Source of the DNA: Astyanax mexicanus | Lineage: Eukaryota; Chordata; Actinopteri; Characiformes; Acestrorhamphidae | Reading direction: 5' to 3' | DNA length: 64,000 bases | Assembly: GCF_023375975.1 (NCBI RefSeq) | Contig: NC_064410.1 | Span: 54,236,501 to 54,300,500 of the forward strand | In this document: positions 1 through 12,360 of the stretch, piece by piece | Numbering within the stretch: position 1 is the stretch's first letter | Layout of the letters: every line of letters starts with the position of its first letter | Translations under genes and position numbers: made by a program | Notes under the pieces: generated by a model | Seen by the model: the letters and a program-made list of their open reading frames with translations, nothing else | Database searches by the model: none | What the model was told of the DNA's origin: nothing

Positions 1-56
1 CCAGTTTGGAAGCTCGGCCAGCTTGACATCCATCAACCTCCTCTCAGCCAAGGGCA
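1..56 (-). CDS. atp5mf: ATP synthase subunit f, exon 2 (partial, runs off window)
   Basis: Subunit f is a small single-pass protein of the inner mitochondrial membrane, in the peripheral stalk/membrane part of the F1Fo ATP synthase. Read on the minus strand, a pyrimidine-rich acceptor (AG at 58-57) is followed by 56 bases that continue the reading frame of the first exon at 1857-1872. The joined peptide runs through PLAERRLMDVKLAELPNW, which closely follows the N-terminal matrix segment of vertebrate subunit f (human ...KDKKLLEVKLGELPSW). The exon continues beyond base 1, so the membrane helix is not visible. The match is short but position-specific and the splice phase agrees (phase 1), so the identification is fairly secure. 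Confidence 0.85.
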
Positions 57-1856
57 CTGGGGTCAGAAAAGAAGCTCAATGAAGTATACAGTTTTTATTC
101 ATTAAAACAATGTCAGGAAGATTAGTTATAGTAGGGCTGGAAGCATTAATTGACTTTATTTGATTAATCAAATATACTGTTTTAAGGTGATTTTCTAAAT
201 GGGATGATAGATTGTACATCTAAAAAGGTCATAAAGGAGCCTAACAAACTTTAGGTCCCATTCTAAAATATTTCGACTTGGTAGTTTGTTTTTAAAATGT
301 TTTTTTTTTTTTTAATTAAGTCACAACAATTCAACTTACAAGCACAAGTGACTAGGTAAGGTAGGGGAACAGATTGCAATTATTTTTTTCATATATATTT
401 TTAATGAGGAGTCTCTTGCAAAAGAAAAACAAAAATAGATTGCTAAATTAATTCAGTACCCTGTTTTGAATATCAGGGCCCTCAAATCTACCAATGAAGT
501 GTGGAGGTACTCTGAGCTTGTTAATGGTGTAAATATAGTAATTTTTTTGCAAGGTGAATGCTTTATCACTATCTCTAGCATTGTAAGCCTGTTGGGAGAA
601 TCAGCTAAAAGCACTGAAATTCAGAACGCTGAGGGCAAGCAAATGTAAGCTATTCAACACAAGTTTTATACTAGTTATGTTTCACCACACCCTAAATGCA
701 TTTCACATCAGTGAATTTAGTTATGTTGCCTTATGTGTACAACTGAATTTTAATGTGAGCCTTTATTTTACTTCAATAAAGTGCAACTTTAATGTATAGA
801 TTAAGCTACTAGCTATATACACCTCTATTCAAAACACTCATGTCTTATAAATTTAATATATATAGATAAAAGAAAGAGATATAGACAGATATATACAGAG
901 ATACAAAGAGAGAAGGATATACGGAGGTACATGGAAAGAGAGAGACAGATAGATCGATAGATAGAGAAAGCAATACATAGAGAGACAGACAAATACATGG
1001 AGACAGAAAAAGATACAGATAAAATGGATATAAATAGAAAGATATAGATAGAAATTCATAGATAAGAGAAATATATATGAGAGAGGAGAGAGAGACAGAT
1101 GGAAAGAGAGACAGATATACAGCTAAAAAGAGCTATAGATAGAGATACAGAGATAGATGTATCGCTATAGATAGATAGAGAGCCATTGATATAAAGCTAG
1201 AGATACATAGAGAGAGATACATATGTAGAAAAAGGAGACACTCATGTCTGTCATTGCTCAGTATAATTAAATGGCAATGAACTGCAGTGAGACTCTAGCA
1301 GCAGTGAGAACAGTAGCACTGTGCACATAATATAAATTGTAAAGTAAATATGCATTCATATTTCAGGAGCAGATTGTACTTAGGAAGCAGTTAGATCTAC
1401 TTAAGTTAACTTAAGCTAAGTTAGCTGTCAGATGTGTCCCTGTCTCCTTCATTAGCTTAAGCAGCTAACGCTAGGCTAGGCTAGGTTAGGTTATATGGCT
1501 ACTTTTGCTTGTTTTGAGGTCTAAAAACGGCAAATAATACCCAGAAGCCGAGTTCAGTACAGGGAAAGAAGCTGCAGCAGTTACACAGACACTTTTCTTT
1601 CCTAAAGCAGCAGCTCTAATTCCGCCGGTGAGCTCAGGACTTAACTAAAACACTGAAAGTCCTTGACTTGACTCGGGTGTGTTTCCCGAGGCCTCCTGAA
1701 AACAACCCCGCGTCCTTAAACCCCGAGCCCATCGACCCCAAACCCGACACAGTTTCTACATCTGTACAGCCTAAACTAATAAACCCCACTGAATTCAGCC
1801 CCATCACACAGCTCTAACAGCTTTAATCCACTGAAACTCCCCGGAATAAACCCTAC
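57..1856 (-). other. atp5mf: atp5mf intron 1
   Basis: This 1.8-kb intron separates the two recognised exons and has GT/AG ends on the minus strand. It contains a poly(T) run near 300 and the long purine-rich repeat at 858-1222. No other exon is supported within it. Confidence 0.75.
858..1222. repeat. Degenerate GATA/GAGA simple-sequence tract
   Basis: About 365 bases are built from short purine-rich words (gata, gaga, acag, atag) with almost all pyrimidines on the other strand. The tract is an impure mix of AGAT and AGAG units, not a clean microsatellite. It accounts for the low-complexity minus-strand open frame here, which is not a gene. Confidence 0.85.
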
Positions 1857-1872
1857 CTGGTCTGTCCGCCAT
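1857..1872 (-). CDS. atp5mf: ATP synthase subunit f, coding part of exon 1
   Basis: On the minus strand the start codon (1872-1870) lies in the context CAAGATGGCG and opens a five-codon exon, M-A-D-R-P plus one base. It ends at a good donor (CAG|GTAGGG; GT at 1856-1855). Splicing to base 56 completes a valine codon and gives MADRPV followed by the exon 2 peptide. A very short first coding exon right after the promoter is typical of nuclear genes for small mitochondrial subunits. The exon is too short to find by ORF length; it was recognised from the splice sites and the frame shared with exon 2. The 5' UTR probably extends up to about 1900-1930. Confidence 0.82.
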
Positions 1873-2000
1873 CTTGCTCAGAGCTCACAGGCTGCCGCTG
1901 TGGATGTTGGGAAGAAAATGGAGCGGCAGTGCAAGGGGCGGGGCGTGTGGGTCTGCAAATGACGTAAGGGGCTCTGATTGGTTGTCAATTATTTTATTAC
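1873..2000 (-). promoter_or_regulatory. atp5mf: CpG-rich promoter and 5' UTR of atp5mf
   Basis: This short GC-rich island in AT-rich surroundings has housekeeping-promoter features in the right order for minus-strand transcription. There is a YY1-like AAGATGGCGG overlapping the start codon, a GC box (GGGGCGGGGC at about 1936-1945, plus strand), a CRE/ATF-like TGACGTAA at about 1960, and a CCAAT box (ATTGG on the plus strand near 1977). No TATA box is seen. The motifs are read directly; promoter activity is inferred. Confidence 0.7.
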
Positions 2001-3400
2001 TTTTCCCTTTGTATCTGCTATTATTTACAATAGTCTTTCATTTTATTAGTTTAATTTATTATTATTTAAACAGTTTATAATTTTATCAGTTTTATTTATT
2101 ATTACTCGCAAGTTTATAAATATACCAGTTTTATTAGATATTTTTTGCAATAGTTTATAATTTTATCAGTTTTATTTGTTATTATTTACATTAGTTAATA
2201 ATTTCATACATTTCTCTCAGTATCTGATATTCATTCAGGTCATAATTGTATTAATTTCCTATTTTTATATGTTTATGATGTTATCAGTTTTATTTATCAT
2301 TATTTACAACAATGTATTAATTATTTATCAGTTCATTTGTTGTTATTTACATTAGCTTATGATTTGATCCCCTTTTCCTTTATCTGTTATATTTTACACC
2401 AGTTCATGATTTGATGAAAGTTTTTTATGTTATAGTTTACATCATCCCATATTTTATAATCTTTTCATTTTTATATGTCATTTTTACTACAGTTTATGAT
2501 TTTATAAAACAAAAAAATAATAATATTGAAGACTATATTAAAGCTATATAGGAAAACATGCAGAATTGTTTTGTAAACTGAAAATAAATCGCATCTAATC
2601 TTATTTTACCTTCTTTACAATTCTTCAAAAAATAGTTTATCCTGCTTTTAATGAAGTAAATGTCTTGGGAAGGGTTTTAACTAGATTTACTAGGATTCAA
2701 ATTGATTCATACATACTTTTGTATACTTATGTACTAATATATGTAAATATATATATATTTATACAGATTTGTTTGTATTGTATTTGTGTTTGACAATATC
2801 CGCATGGATAGGACTTGTGGATGCATTAGAAACTGTGTGTAATGTCTTCCTCTGCTGGCCTCAGTGAGTATTGCACTTGCACCAGCCTGCAACTGTGTCT
2901 GAAACACAAGAAAATGCTGACACATGTTGATGCTTACTGCCCACTCCATCTCACAAAAACATGTGTCCTGACATTGTCAAGACATGAACAGTCCACTGTA
3001 AGATATGAGCATTTAGTGGTGTTGTCTTTACCTGTTAGCATTTTTGCCCAATTAAATAAAAGTAAGCATAAAAAGAGCATTTCTTTTATTTCAGACACTT
3101 GAAGTGGCTTGATGTGTTCCAGTGAGCTCTTACAATGACTGATGAATGGTTACACAGTAGATGTGTTCCAAAGTGTACATCCTAGGTGGACTGCATTTCT
3201 CGTCACTAAAGGCTGTTACAAATTGGAGGATTGTTCATATAAAGATGTGAAATGCGACCGACATTCAGAGAGATTTGACGGACATTAGGGATGTATACTT
3301 CACAGCCCTCAGATATATCAATATGATAAATAATAAAATGAATAAATAAATATCTTAAGTCTTGCCTCCGAGACTCCGATACTTTGAATCCAAGGTCATG
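1990..3400. other. Intergenic AT-rich DNA, no gene seen
   Basis: About 1990-2500 is a degenerate tandem-like series of T-rich phrases (variants of 'tttatcagttttatttattatt'). The remainder is AT-rich with short incidental open frames only. No splice-consistent exon or recognisable protein was found. Confidence 0.6.
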
Positions 3401-3835
3401 CTGCTGACCATCAGTCTGAAAGTCTGAGAGATCACAATTGTCCATGCACTCTCTGTGTGGGTAGACGGTGCTCTGTCCCCTCATCACTCCTAATGTGATG
3501 TGGGTCAGCAGTCTGTTAACTGATGTATCAGAGCTGGGGTTCTGTCACTTTCCCTTAAGTGCACTGGCTACCCAGTGATGGTGGCTGGCTTCACATGAAT
3601 AGGGGAGGCATATGTGCTAGTCCTCACCCTCCTAGTGTTGGGGACAATAATAATATATTATTATTTATTATTAATAATATATTATTACTAAATAAATTCA
3701 AAACACTCCTTGTGTTGTGGCATCATCTGTGGATGGGATATACAGTTGGGTAGTAGCTGAATGGGTGGGACAACTGGCCACATGCATTGGAGAGAAAAAT
3801 AGGAAAAACATGTAAATAAAAATTATTCCCTTGTG
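3400..3835 (+). repeat. tRNA-derived SINE copy interrupted by an AAT tract
   Basis: The body matches the family also present at 48838-49212, 53116-53502 and 53600-54045. Shared blocks are the 'gggtagacggtgctct' segment, 'gatgtatcagagc', 'ggaggcatatgtgctagtc' and the terminal 'gagtgggt...ggagaaaa' tail. An (AATAAT)-rich tract at about 3645-3700 interrupts it. The tRNA-like head is degraded. Strand is assigned by comparison with the 53116-53502 copy, which retains pol III boxes. Confidence 0.75.
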
Positions 3836-4320
3836 AAAAAGGAAGTATACGTAAAAGCATTAAAAGTATTTTCGAATTAGGTGAAGCATTATAAACGTGC
3901 ATTTTCAATTTAATATACTGTATGATAATACACATTAAATATACTTTCTCTATATATCCATAAAATGTATTTTTACACAATGTTTTAAATTATACATTGT
4001 GTTGATAGAAAAAATATATAGTGGCATTAAATACGGCTTAAAGTGCCCTTGTGTATTTAAAGTGTATATCACACAAAGTAAATACACAAAGTAGTACATT
4101 TACAATATACTTCAGATGTATTAAAAATGAAAGCACAACCTAATGTTTTTATGTTGTATTTAAATATAGCTTAATTACAACTGAAATATACTTAAGTTTA
4201 CATAATTTGTTCCAAAATAGTACATTTAGTATGTATTTTAAGTGCATATTTAAAAAATATTTTAAAAGTGTGTTCATTTCCTTGTTAAGTATACTTTTAA
4301 AATATATACTTAATATTCTT
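3836..4320. repeat. AT-rich MITE-like element with internal AGTATACT repeats
   Basis: About 480 bases repeat short phrases such as 'agtatac', 'acttaaagt' and 'gcatttaa' on both strands. The outer parts are roughly inverted (aagtatac near the left, gtatactt near the right). It resembles palindromic non-autonomous fish elements; the superfamily cannot be told from this one copy. Confidence 0.5.
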
Positions 4321-6650
4321 TTCTTTTACAGTTATAGAAAATAAAGTTTATATTTTGCGTTATAAAACAGTTCACCACTGCAGTCTCTAATCTGTTTTGT
4401 TATCTTCGGAGAACTCTCCTTACTGCTGCAGGCTGGGAAAATTGTCCAATAATGGCACCAACAGGATACCAGAGTGTGCTCTGCTAGAACACAGTGGTTA
4501 AAAACAAATGATCCAATCTGAACTGAGCTTAAAATTCCCTTTTTCCAATCCACTGAAATATGCTTAGATAGGAACATTTTTCTTGCAAATGTAGGTACAG
4601 ATTTTGAACTGTCATGAATGAGTTATACCCATTAATGGCTTTTCAGACACAATGAATGGTTTCCTTGTGCATATGTTCCCCTTTCCATCATCTACTGTGG
4701 CCTCCTTCAGTCGGTAAGTGTTGAAAGCCATTTAGATCCGCTCCTGTGTCAAACTGTCTTCTGCTGAGAGAGTGAGCTGTGAGCTCCGACATTAAGCAAA
4801 TGATGCTCCATGCCTCATTTCCTTTTACACACATTTTCAAGGTCATTGGGACGTGAGTGGAGCAGACCTATAATTTGAGGCTCAGAGGTTGTAATCAGTT
4901 CCTTCCACTCAGCTGCATTAAGATGCAAACACACCCCTTCATATGGCTGCCTGCCAGAATACACTAATGGTACTTACAGTCCCAGAGCAGAGAGGAAAGA
5001 GAGAAATGCATGAGAAATTTATTTTAACATATACACTATGTATATAAAGATGCAATTCTTTAATTAGGAGAAATATGTATGTCCTAAGGATATAATTTTA
5101 CATTAGAAATACTGTATTACAAAAATTAATAGTATAACTATTTAATACATGAATCTGTATGCCAGAAAACTGCATCAATTTCAGCATCATTTCCATAAAC
5201 AAATTTTAGCATTTTTTCCAGCACTCCACCCCCCATGAGTTCTGACACCTGCTCACAATAAGACTGTGATTATCATGTATAAATACTTCCCAATTATGTG
5301 TTATCTAGCCAAGACATGCATCTTAGAGTCAGCAATTTTTAGACCCAATTTTCTTCTTTTCAAGATCCAGTCCTTTGCTTGTTTTTTGGGTATAATTTGT
5401 CCAAATTTGCTGTGGTAGTTAATCTTGTTTTGTGACAGCTCACTGTATGCATATATACTGTATACTATATATATACTGTATATATACTATTCTTCATTTC
5501 TTTGTTTTACCGATGTGTAAATGAACAGATGAAGACGGAATATGCTCTTTTGTGTTCTGATGTCTCCATGTTTGCAGAAGCTCACGTTTCAGCATAATTA
5601 GAAGCAGCACTGTTGCTCAGGTAACTAGGAAAAGTTTATTATATCCAGAAAAAGGTCCCAGGATCTCACAGACAGCCTGTTTTTAGAATGAATACATGTG
5701 GCTTGGGTATGGTAAACAAGAATGATAGCAGAAACACACTGATATTATTAATTATATTAATATATAATATTTTGCCCTTTCCGCACTCAGGAAGACTAAA
5801 CTTTCAATTTAATGACTGTTGATTTAAATATATTATTCACTTCCCTTTTTCAGAAATGAAACATCAGTTTATTTGCTGTCTTGGCCATCAGCACAGACTT
5901 TAAACTTCTCCACTTAAAAGGAAATTATGAAAAGTGAAAGTAAAAATTAAATACACAATGTATGTTTTTAATAAATAAACAATTCATGGATATGTGAAAA
6001 ACTGAACAATTTAGACAATTTAGTTATTTTGTTTCACCGTAAATCTGATTTTCTCACTTCATGTTACACAGATCTATTTTTTGCAAGGCTGTGTGGACAG
6101 ATCAAATACATCTTTTCTAATCAGCTTTGAGTCACTTTCATATATTGTTTATTTAAATTTAAAATTTTCTCCCAACCTGCATAAATGTCAGTGTCAGCGT
6201 GTCATGTGTGCTATTTTAAGTATAGAAATCTAAACACATTATAGACAGATACAGATCATTTATATTTAGAAATTATAACCATTTTCACATATTTTTAAAT
6301 GTTAAATGTTTTAAAATACAAATTGATAATGAGGCTTGCAATGTGAACACTGCCTCTGAGTCATTTTTTATTTAAGGATCTTGAAAAAAAGTGTATCCGA
6401 TTTTTGGGCATGCAGCTTAAACCTGTACAGTAAGACATGATTTCATGCATCTTTTCTTTTTGCCTGTACACATGAGTTTAGTGCACACACGTCACACAGC
6501 AGGTGTACCATTGGAATTGGCAAAACACCAGCAGCGCAGCAAAACAACAGCTGTGCATAAACATATCAATGATCTTTTTCAGGAACAAACACAGATTCGT
6601 TCACAATACAGACAGACAGATTCCATATTTTCTATTCTCCATGAATCAAG
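4321..6650. other. Intergenic DNA, no gene seen
   Basis: This is AT-rich sequence with a small (ATACTG/TATA) tract at about 5445-5490. No exon, RNA gene or named repeat could be supported. Confidence 0.5.
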
Positions 6651-6659
6651 TTAAACCTT

Positions 6660-7090
6660 ATTGTTGTTGGACCCTTAGAATATCCTGTCCCCTGTCCGGC
6701 CAGACTGATGGAAGTTTCTGGAAGTCTGCCTTTCCTGTCACCCACCACAGATCAGCTGCTCATAATCCAGGTTTTTCACCTGCTACTACTGATTACATGC
6801 AGGTTTATATGAACTCTAACTGCTTCCAATACTGGTGTTGCTATACACCTAAATATATTAGACCTGTGTGGATGTATTATTGCACGTAACATTCATTTCC
6901 CTCTTATATGTGAGTCTTGGTTCCTCCCAAGTTTTCTTCCTCCTCCAGCTCTGAGGGAGTTTTTCAATGAAGGTTCTGTATTCTGCTTTGCCTGATTCTC
7001 TGTTCTTTGATCACAGTTCTGTAAAGCTGCTTTGCGACAACACCAGTTATAAAAAGTGCTATACAAATTAATTTTATTTGATTTTATTTG
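6660..7090 (+). repeat. Interspersed repeat with the common fish retroposon 3' tail
   Basis: The right half has the block 'gttcctcccaagttttcttcc ... gagggagtttttc' and ends in a 'gtaaagctgctttgcgacaa ... gctatacaaat' tail followed by an ATTTT-rich end. That tail is widespread in ostariophysan genomes. A small tail fragment in inverse orientation occurs at about 21140-21195. The plus-strand open frame 6503-6889 falls partly in this repeat and is not a gene. Confidence 0.6.
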
Positions 7091-7099
7091 GGTAAAAAG

Positions 7100-8860
7100 A
7101 ACCCCTGAGATAACCAAATCTGAACAGTGCAAGATTTTATTTTAGCTACCTTTCATAAGATCCCGTTTTAAAGGGTACATTCCTGTATTTTGTGAATATT
7201 ATTCTGACAACAGGCTGTGTTAGTTGTCTCTTAGCTCTTTCTTGATGATTTTTCACTGTATAATTAAGGTAAAAATGGCAAAATATGTTTCATTCAAGAT
7301 ATGTACTAATGCTGCATTACATTTGAACTGGGAAGTCGGAAATGTCTTAGTACAGAGTAGGGAATTTACACTTGTACAATCCTACAGGTCAGAATTCCTA
7401 CTCAGAAAGTGGGAAGAGCCTTGTTTAGAAGTTCAGTATCCAAGATGGCCACCCCACATCAACAGTAGCAAAAGCATTAGTCACTTATATCTATTAGTGT
7501 ATTATTAAAACACTTCCAAGCACAGTACTGTCCAACTTCTATCTGTGGACATGTTTCTATGATGTTTAGATGCACAAAACACTGCATAATACATTGTTAT
7601 CAACTGGGGTCACTAGCAATGCTAACCAGGGGTAATGCTAATGCTGTTTGTCTTAGCAAAGACTTGCATCTTAGTGTGAGCAGCTTTTAGCTTACTGTGT
7701 GCAAAGAAGACCCAATCATGTTGTTTTCATTCTGTTCTTCTTATTTTTCTCTGACAAAAGACTTAAACGATTGTTTTTTTAATTTCACCTATTTTGTAAC
7801 AAATCCTCACTGTGTATTCACAACAGACTAATGAGGATCCTTGTAAATATAAGGCTTTCCTTTGTCTCATATCGGAGATTAATTGTAGTCAGTCTCTCAG
7901 TGCCCCCACACGCTCACCAAAAACAGCTCATTAAAATGTATGAGAGAAAAAAGAAGAGCAGCTTGATTCAGCTGAGTGTGGTGGACGCATCAGACTGGAG
8001 GTCAAAGATTAAGTGCTATCAATTATTTGGTTTTGCGATTAAAATCGCAGACAGAACTATAATATGGAAGATTGCAATTAAGATGGAACGACTTCCTTCA
8101 TATTTATCCACCGTCCACATCGTCTCAGCAGGTTCTAATCTTTCAGGGCTTTATTTTACAACAAGGGCTTTACTTGCTGACCTTTTTTTAGTTACCTATT
8201 TATTTTGTTATTTATTTCAAATTATTCAGTTCTTGCAGTGTGAACAGCAAAAACACAATGATTTCAATATTTCTCATTCTGATTTGGCCGCTTCAGTATG
8301 CTATTAAAATATGATAAATATTAACAGCAATGCAACAACGGACATGAGGTGATGGGCGACAGAACGACAGCAATGAATGAGGATTTTAGGGGATTTTAGG
8401 GAGTCTGTGTCTGAAAATCATGCTCTTTTAACAGCAAGCTCGAGTGCAGTCAAGGTTGCCAGGTCCAAAAAAAAATATCCAGCCCAAATTCAGTCTAAAA
8501 CTCGTCCTTCAGAAGCTTAAACATGCCCAAAATAAATGTCTGTCACACGTTTGAAGCAAATGGCAAAACAACAAGTGTACGACTTATTAATTTGTTTAAA
8601 AGGGATTTGTTATCAGTATTGCTATTTATATTATAATATTAGTGTCTTATTAGTTCTTTAATTTTTTTCTTTTATTAGTTTTTTTTCTTTAGCAGTTTTA
8701 TATCCCAGTCAAAACATTTAATAGTTACATAATTAGCAAAAAAACCTGACTTTTACTTTTTATTTTCTGTTCTTGCCCTGTTCTTCATTGGATTTGGTGA
8801 GAAAATTTGATTTGGGGGAAATTTTAAGCACTGAGTGAATGCGGCCTTTTTAGTTTGGAT
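7100..8860. other. Intergenic DNA, no gene seen
   Basis: This AT-rich stretch includes a 158-codon open frame at 7831-8307 with no recognised family, no good start context and no neighbouring exon. It is treated as chance. Nothing else is supported. Confidence 0.45.
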
Positions 8861-8864
8861 TTAT

Positions 8865-8935
8865 GTGAACCGAGCCACAGAATTGAACCCAAATCGGCCA
8901 CAGGGAAGGCAGTGTTTTTATCCACTACATTGCAT
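8865..8935 (-). repeat. Fragment of a tRNA-derived SINE head
   Basis: The minus strand reads 'gtggataaaaacactgcctt ... gggttcaattctgtgg'. This parallels the tRNA-like head of the SINE at 45718-45935 ('gtggataacaccactgcc ... ggggttcaatttcc'). Only the head region is recognisable. Confidence 0.5.
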
Positions 8936-9948
8936 CAAACACAAAATACATCAAAGTAGATGTAACACAGTAAATGTCTGTAGTTACTACACACCTCTGG
9001 ATAAGACATGATGAAATTTGTTGAAGTGAGTAAAGGCACTTGTACGTGACACTCGAGCCGGGTTTGATCTCATTCTCTGCCACATAAATTCACTCTCTTC
9101 AACTCATCTCTTCTCTGGCTCTACTCAGCTTCTCAGTTTTCAGGTTTTGGAGCTCTGCTGCCATGTATATTAAACAGCAAGCCTAATCCGATAAGAATAG
9201 AAATGGAGATTCAGCGGCTCCATTGATTTTATTGCTGAGGATAAGCACTTGAAGTCTCTCCAAGGAGCTGGTCCTCATTCCTAAAGCTAATAGCGTTTGA
9301 CAAGAAATCAAAATCTGTCTTGCCGAGGAAGAGAGAGGCAATTATATTTCACATTAGGAATTCAACATGGCGGTAATAGTCCCTGTACATGTCAACACGT
9401 CACACAAGGTGAAATTTTACGTACATTTACATTTACTATCTTCATCTACGTTTGTTAGCTTTACATGCTATTGCGTTGGCTGGTGTTAAAAGCAGGCCTC
9501 ACGCAGCCCCCCTGCTAGCTGTGTGCTCGGATTGTGGATCTAACTAGCAGTGTGCTAGAGATCACAGCGGCAGATACAATTAATGATTAAATAAGGGCAG
9601 TCCTGGAGTCCTGCCTCATTACTCTGCAGAAGGTCTGGCTCTCGTCTCTGTGCGACGCAGCTCGAGCTGATCAGCACTCCTCCCCTGCAGCACAGCGTGA
9701 AGGAACACCAGCTATGCCTCTCCTACTCAACCAGACAAGCAGGAGGTCCATAGAAACCCCACCCAGAGCGACTCTGACCTCTACACATACACAGGGTGTT
9801 CAGGTTATTGGGTACACCTCTCAAGAGCTTACACTACATGGCCGTTTTATCAGAAACACCTTGCTACATATACACAATAAACACACTATAAAACTAATAA
9901 ACACACTACTAAATGTTCAGTAAAATTTGTCACAGAAGACCCACTTAA

Positions 9949-9988
9949 ACTTGATTGCTTAAAGAACAATGTCTTTAAGCAATCAAGT
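9949..9988. repeat. Perfect 16-bp inverted repeat
   Basis: ACTTGATTGCTTAAAG (9949-9964) is followed after 8 bases by its exact reverse complement (9973-9988). No T-run, gene end or known element accompanies it, so no function is assigned. Confidence 0.9.
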
Positions 9989-10084
9989 CAATGTCAGTGT
10001 AAATTACCTAAAGTAAACTAGGGAATTTCAACCACTTCCAGATGTTACATCAGAGCATTAGCATCTCAGACCAAATAAATGCAT

Positions 10085-11165
10085 AGTATGAGCCCAGATG
10101 TTCACAACATAGAACTTGGATCAGACCTGGCTGTTAGCATTGCAGCCAACCTGCTCCAACATTTCTTAGCCTGGCTGCCGTATCTGTTAGCATCATGGTA
10201 CCAACCCTGCCAAAAAACCTTCAAAGCCCGGCTGTTGTATTTATATTACAGCTCGAACTTTGCTAAGCCTAGTTGTTAGAATCATGGTTAACCTGTTCCA
10301 GAAAAGTTGTTATACAAAGGTTGTAAGCAAAAAAAGAAGGTAATGAAGCTTATAGGCAGAGCACAAAATGTATTTTATTTTTAAAAATACCTAACAGTGT
10401 GGCAGAGTAATAAACTGCTGATGGGGACAAAAGTTGTGAGTCTCTGAGCAAAAGACTGTCAGTAAAATGTCTGTGACTTGTCTTTAGATGTGAGAGGGTA
10501 TCAGACCTTTGCCAGTTAAAAGTCTTTTCAGAGTCTTTTCAAAGTCGTCTATTGAATGGATAGCATTAGCATCGTCGTACTAACTTTCCTGAAACCCGCT
10601 GCTAGCATTGTGGATAACCTGCTCCAAACTTACCAAGCTGTGTCTGTTAGCATTGTGGCTCCAACATAGACAAGGCCATCTGTTAGCATTGCAGTTAACC
10701 ATTGCCAACACTGCTGAGGTAGCTGCTGTGTCTGTTAGCATCATGGCTCTAGACTTGTTGAGACCAGCTATTAGAATTGTGGCTGACCTGTTCCAAACTT
10801 CTGATACTGACTGCTGTCCCAGGTATCATTGACTGGATTTCTGTTATTTGTTGGCAGTGTGGATTACCCGCTCCAACCTTGCCAAGCTGTGTCTGTTAGC
10901 ATTGAACGCTCAAACCCTGACAAGGCCATTTGTTAGTGTTGTGGCTAACCAGTCGCAACATTGCTGAGTCTGGCTGAATTGTGACTCCAACCCTACTAAG
11001 GCATGTAGATAGCATTGCAGCTAACCCACTTCAACTAAGTGCTAAGCTAGCTGCTCTGTCTGTTAGCATTGTGGCTCTAAACTTGCTTGCCAAGACCAAA
11101 TGGTAGCATTGTAGCTAACCTGCTCCAACCTTCCAATTCTGACTGCTGTCCTTGGTAGCATTGAG
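10085..11165. repeat. Degenerate minisatellite with 'ctgttagcattgtggctaac' core
   Basis: Over about 1.1 kb the words 'ctgttagcatt', 'gtggctaacc', 'tgctccaac' and 'ttgccaagctg' recur in the same order and orientation. Spacing is irregular (roughly 40-60 bases and multiples) and units are diverged. It is an old tandem array with no coding content. The short plus-strand open frames in it arise from the repeat. Confidence 0.8.
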
Positions 11166-11671
11166 TAGATTTCTGCTATTATTATGAACAACATGGTCTG
11201 ATGTCTCTGGATCTGGTGGGCACTCTTTGAAATGACTGGATTTCTCTTACTAATAAAATGTGGTCTGATGGATTTTTTCACAATTCTGGAAACACTCTCT
11301 CTTATTCGTTCTCTCTGAGTAACCATTCACGGTACAGGCTCGAAAATGTATGTAAATGATTTAATTTAATGTCAAGCAGATGCCTGTAAGATTTATACAA
11401 CATTGAGGAGGAATGTTGGACCATTTCTCCATATAAACATATGTTTTAGTTCAATATTTATGAAATGGCTTTTGTGCACAGCTCTCTACAAATCTTGCTA
11501 CAGCTTGTTAAAAGTGTTAGGGTCAAGGATCTGACCTGGGCTTTCTAAACACAAATCTTTTCTCGACCATTCTTTAGCTGATTTACGTAGCACTGGTTAG
11601 AAACATGCACATAGCCATTGCACTGCTGTATAATGAAATGCAACTTCTGCATCTAACTACATGTGGCAGAG

Positions 11672-11672
<1 letters not shown>

Positions 11673-11758
<86 letters not shown>
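11673..11758. repeat. (AC)43 microsatellite
   Basis: This is an uninterrupted AC dinucleotide run of 86 bases. A run of about a dozen C lies downstream, near 11875-11889. The Val-Cys and Thr-His open frames on both strands here are artefacts of the repeat. Confidence 0.98.
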
Positions 11759-11760
<2 letters not shown>

Positions 11761-12360
11761 AAATTAGAGGCTATTGGCAGTAAGAACACACACCTGGAGC
11801 AGTAATCAGTCAATTCAGCCATCAGGCATCAACTCGTGATCAATGTTGAGGGTGGAGAAAGCCCTGTTCCTTCACCCCCCCCCCCCCCACCCTCACTTTA
11901 ATACCCTGAATTAAACCCCTGGACTGTCAGGTCCCTGGTCCCCTTTGGGACAGGCTCCTGATCCTGAGACAGCTTCTTTAACCTTTAGACCATGTCTAAC
12001 CCCTCAAGAGATTACCTCTTTGGTCATTGTCTGGTTACATCAGCCAATATCTTTTCAGTTTGAGGTCAAGGACTGCTGCCCTTACATTCTCCTGTAGATT
12101 GTTTTGATGCACATTTGAAATCTTTGTCCCCTTAATGATTGCAAAGTGTCCAGACCTTGAAGAAGCAAAGCAAACAAAATAATGCACATATGTGTCAACA
12201 ATGGGTGCAACCATAAGTAGCTGAATACATTCATTAGAATAAGTGTACACAAACATTTTGACACATTAGTTTTATAGTACATTCTAAATAATGAGCGGTT
12301 CTGAAACATTTTGTAGATGCTAAATAATTAGTATGTACTGATTTTTAAATAGGCAATAAT

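Noticed and set aside
7831..8307. 158-codon plus-strand open frame
   Set aside because: No recognised family, AT-rich composition-driven residues, no promoter, no splice partners; consistent with chance in 64 kb.
11583..11822. Cys/Val- and His/Thr-rich frames
   Set aside because: They are translations of the (AC)43 microsatellite.
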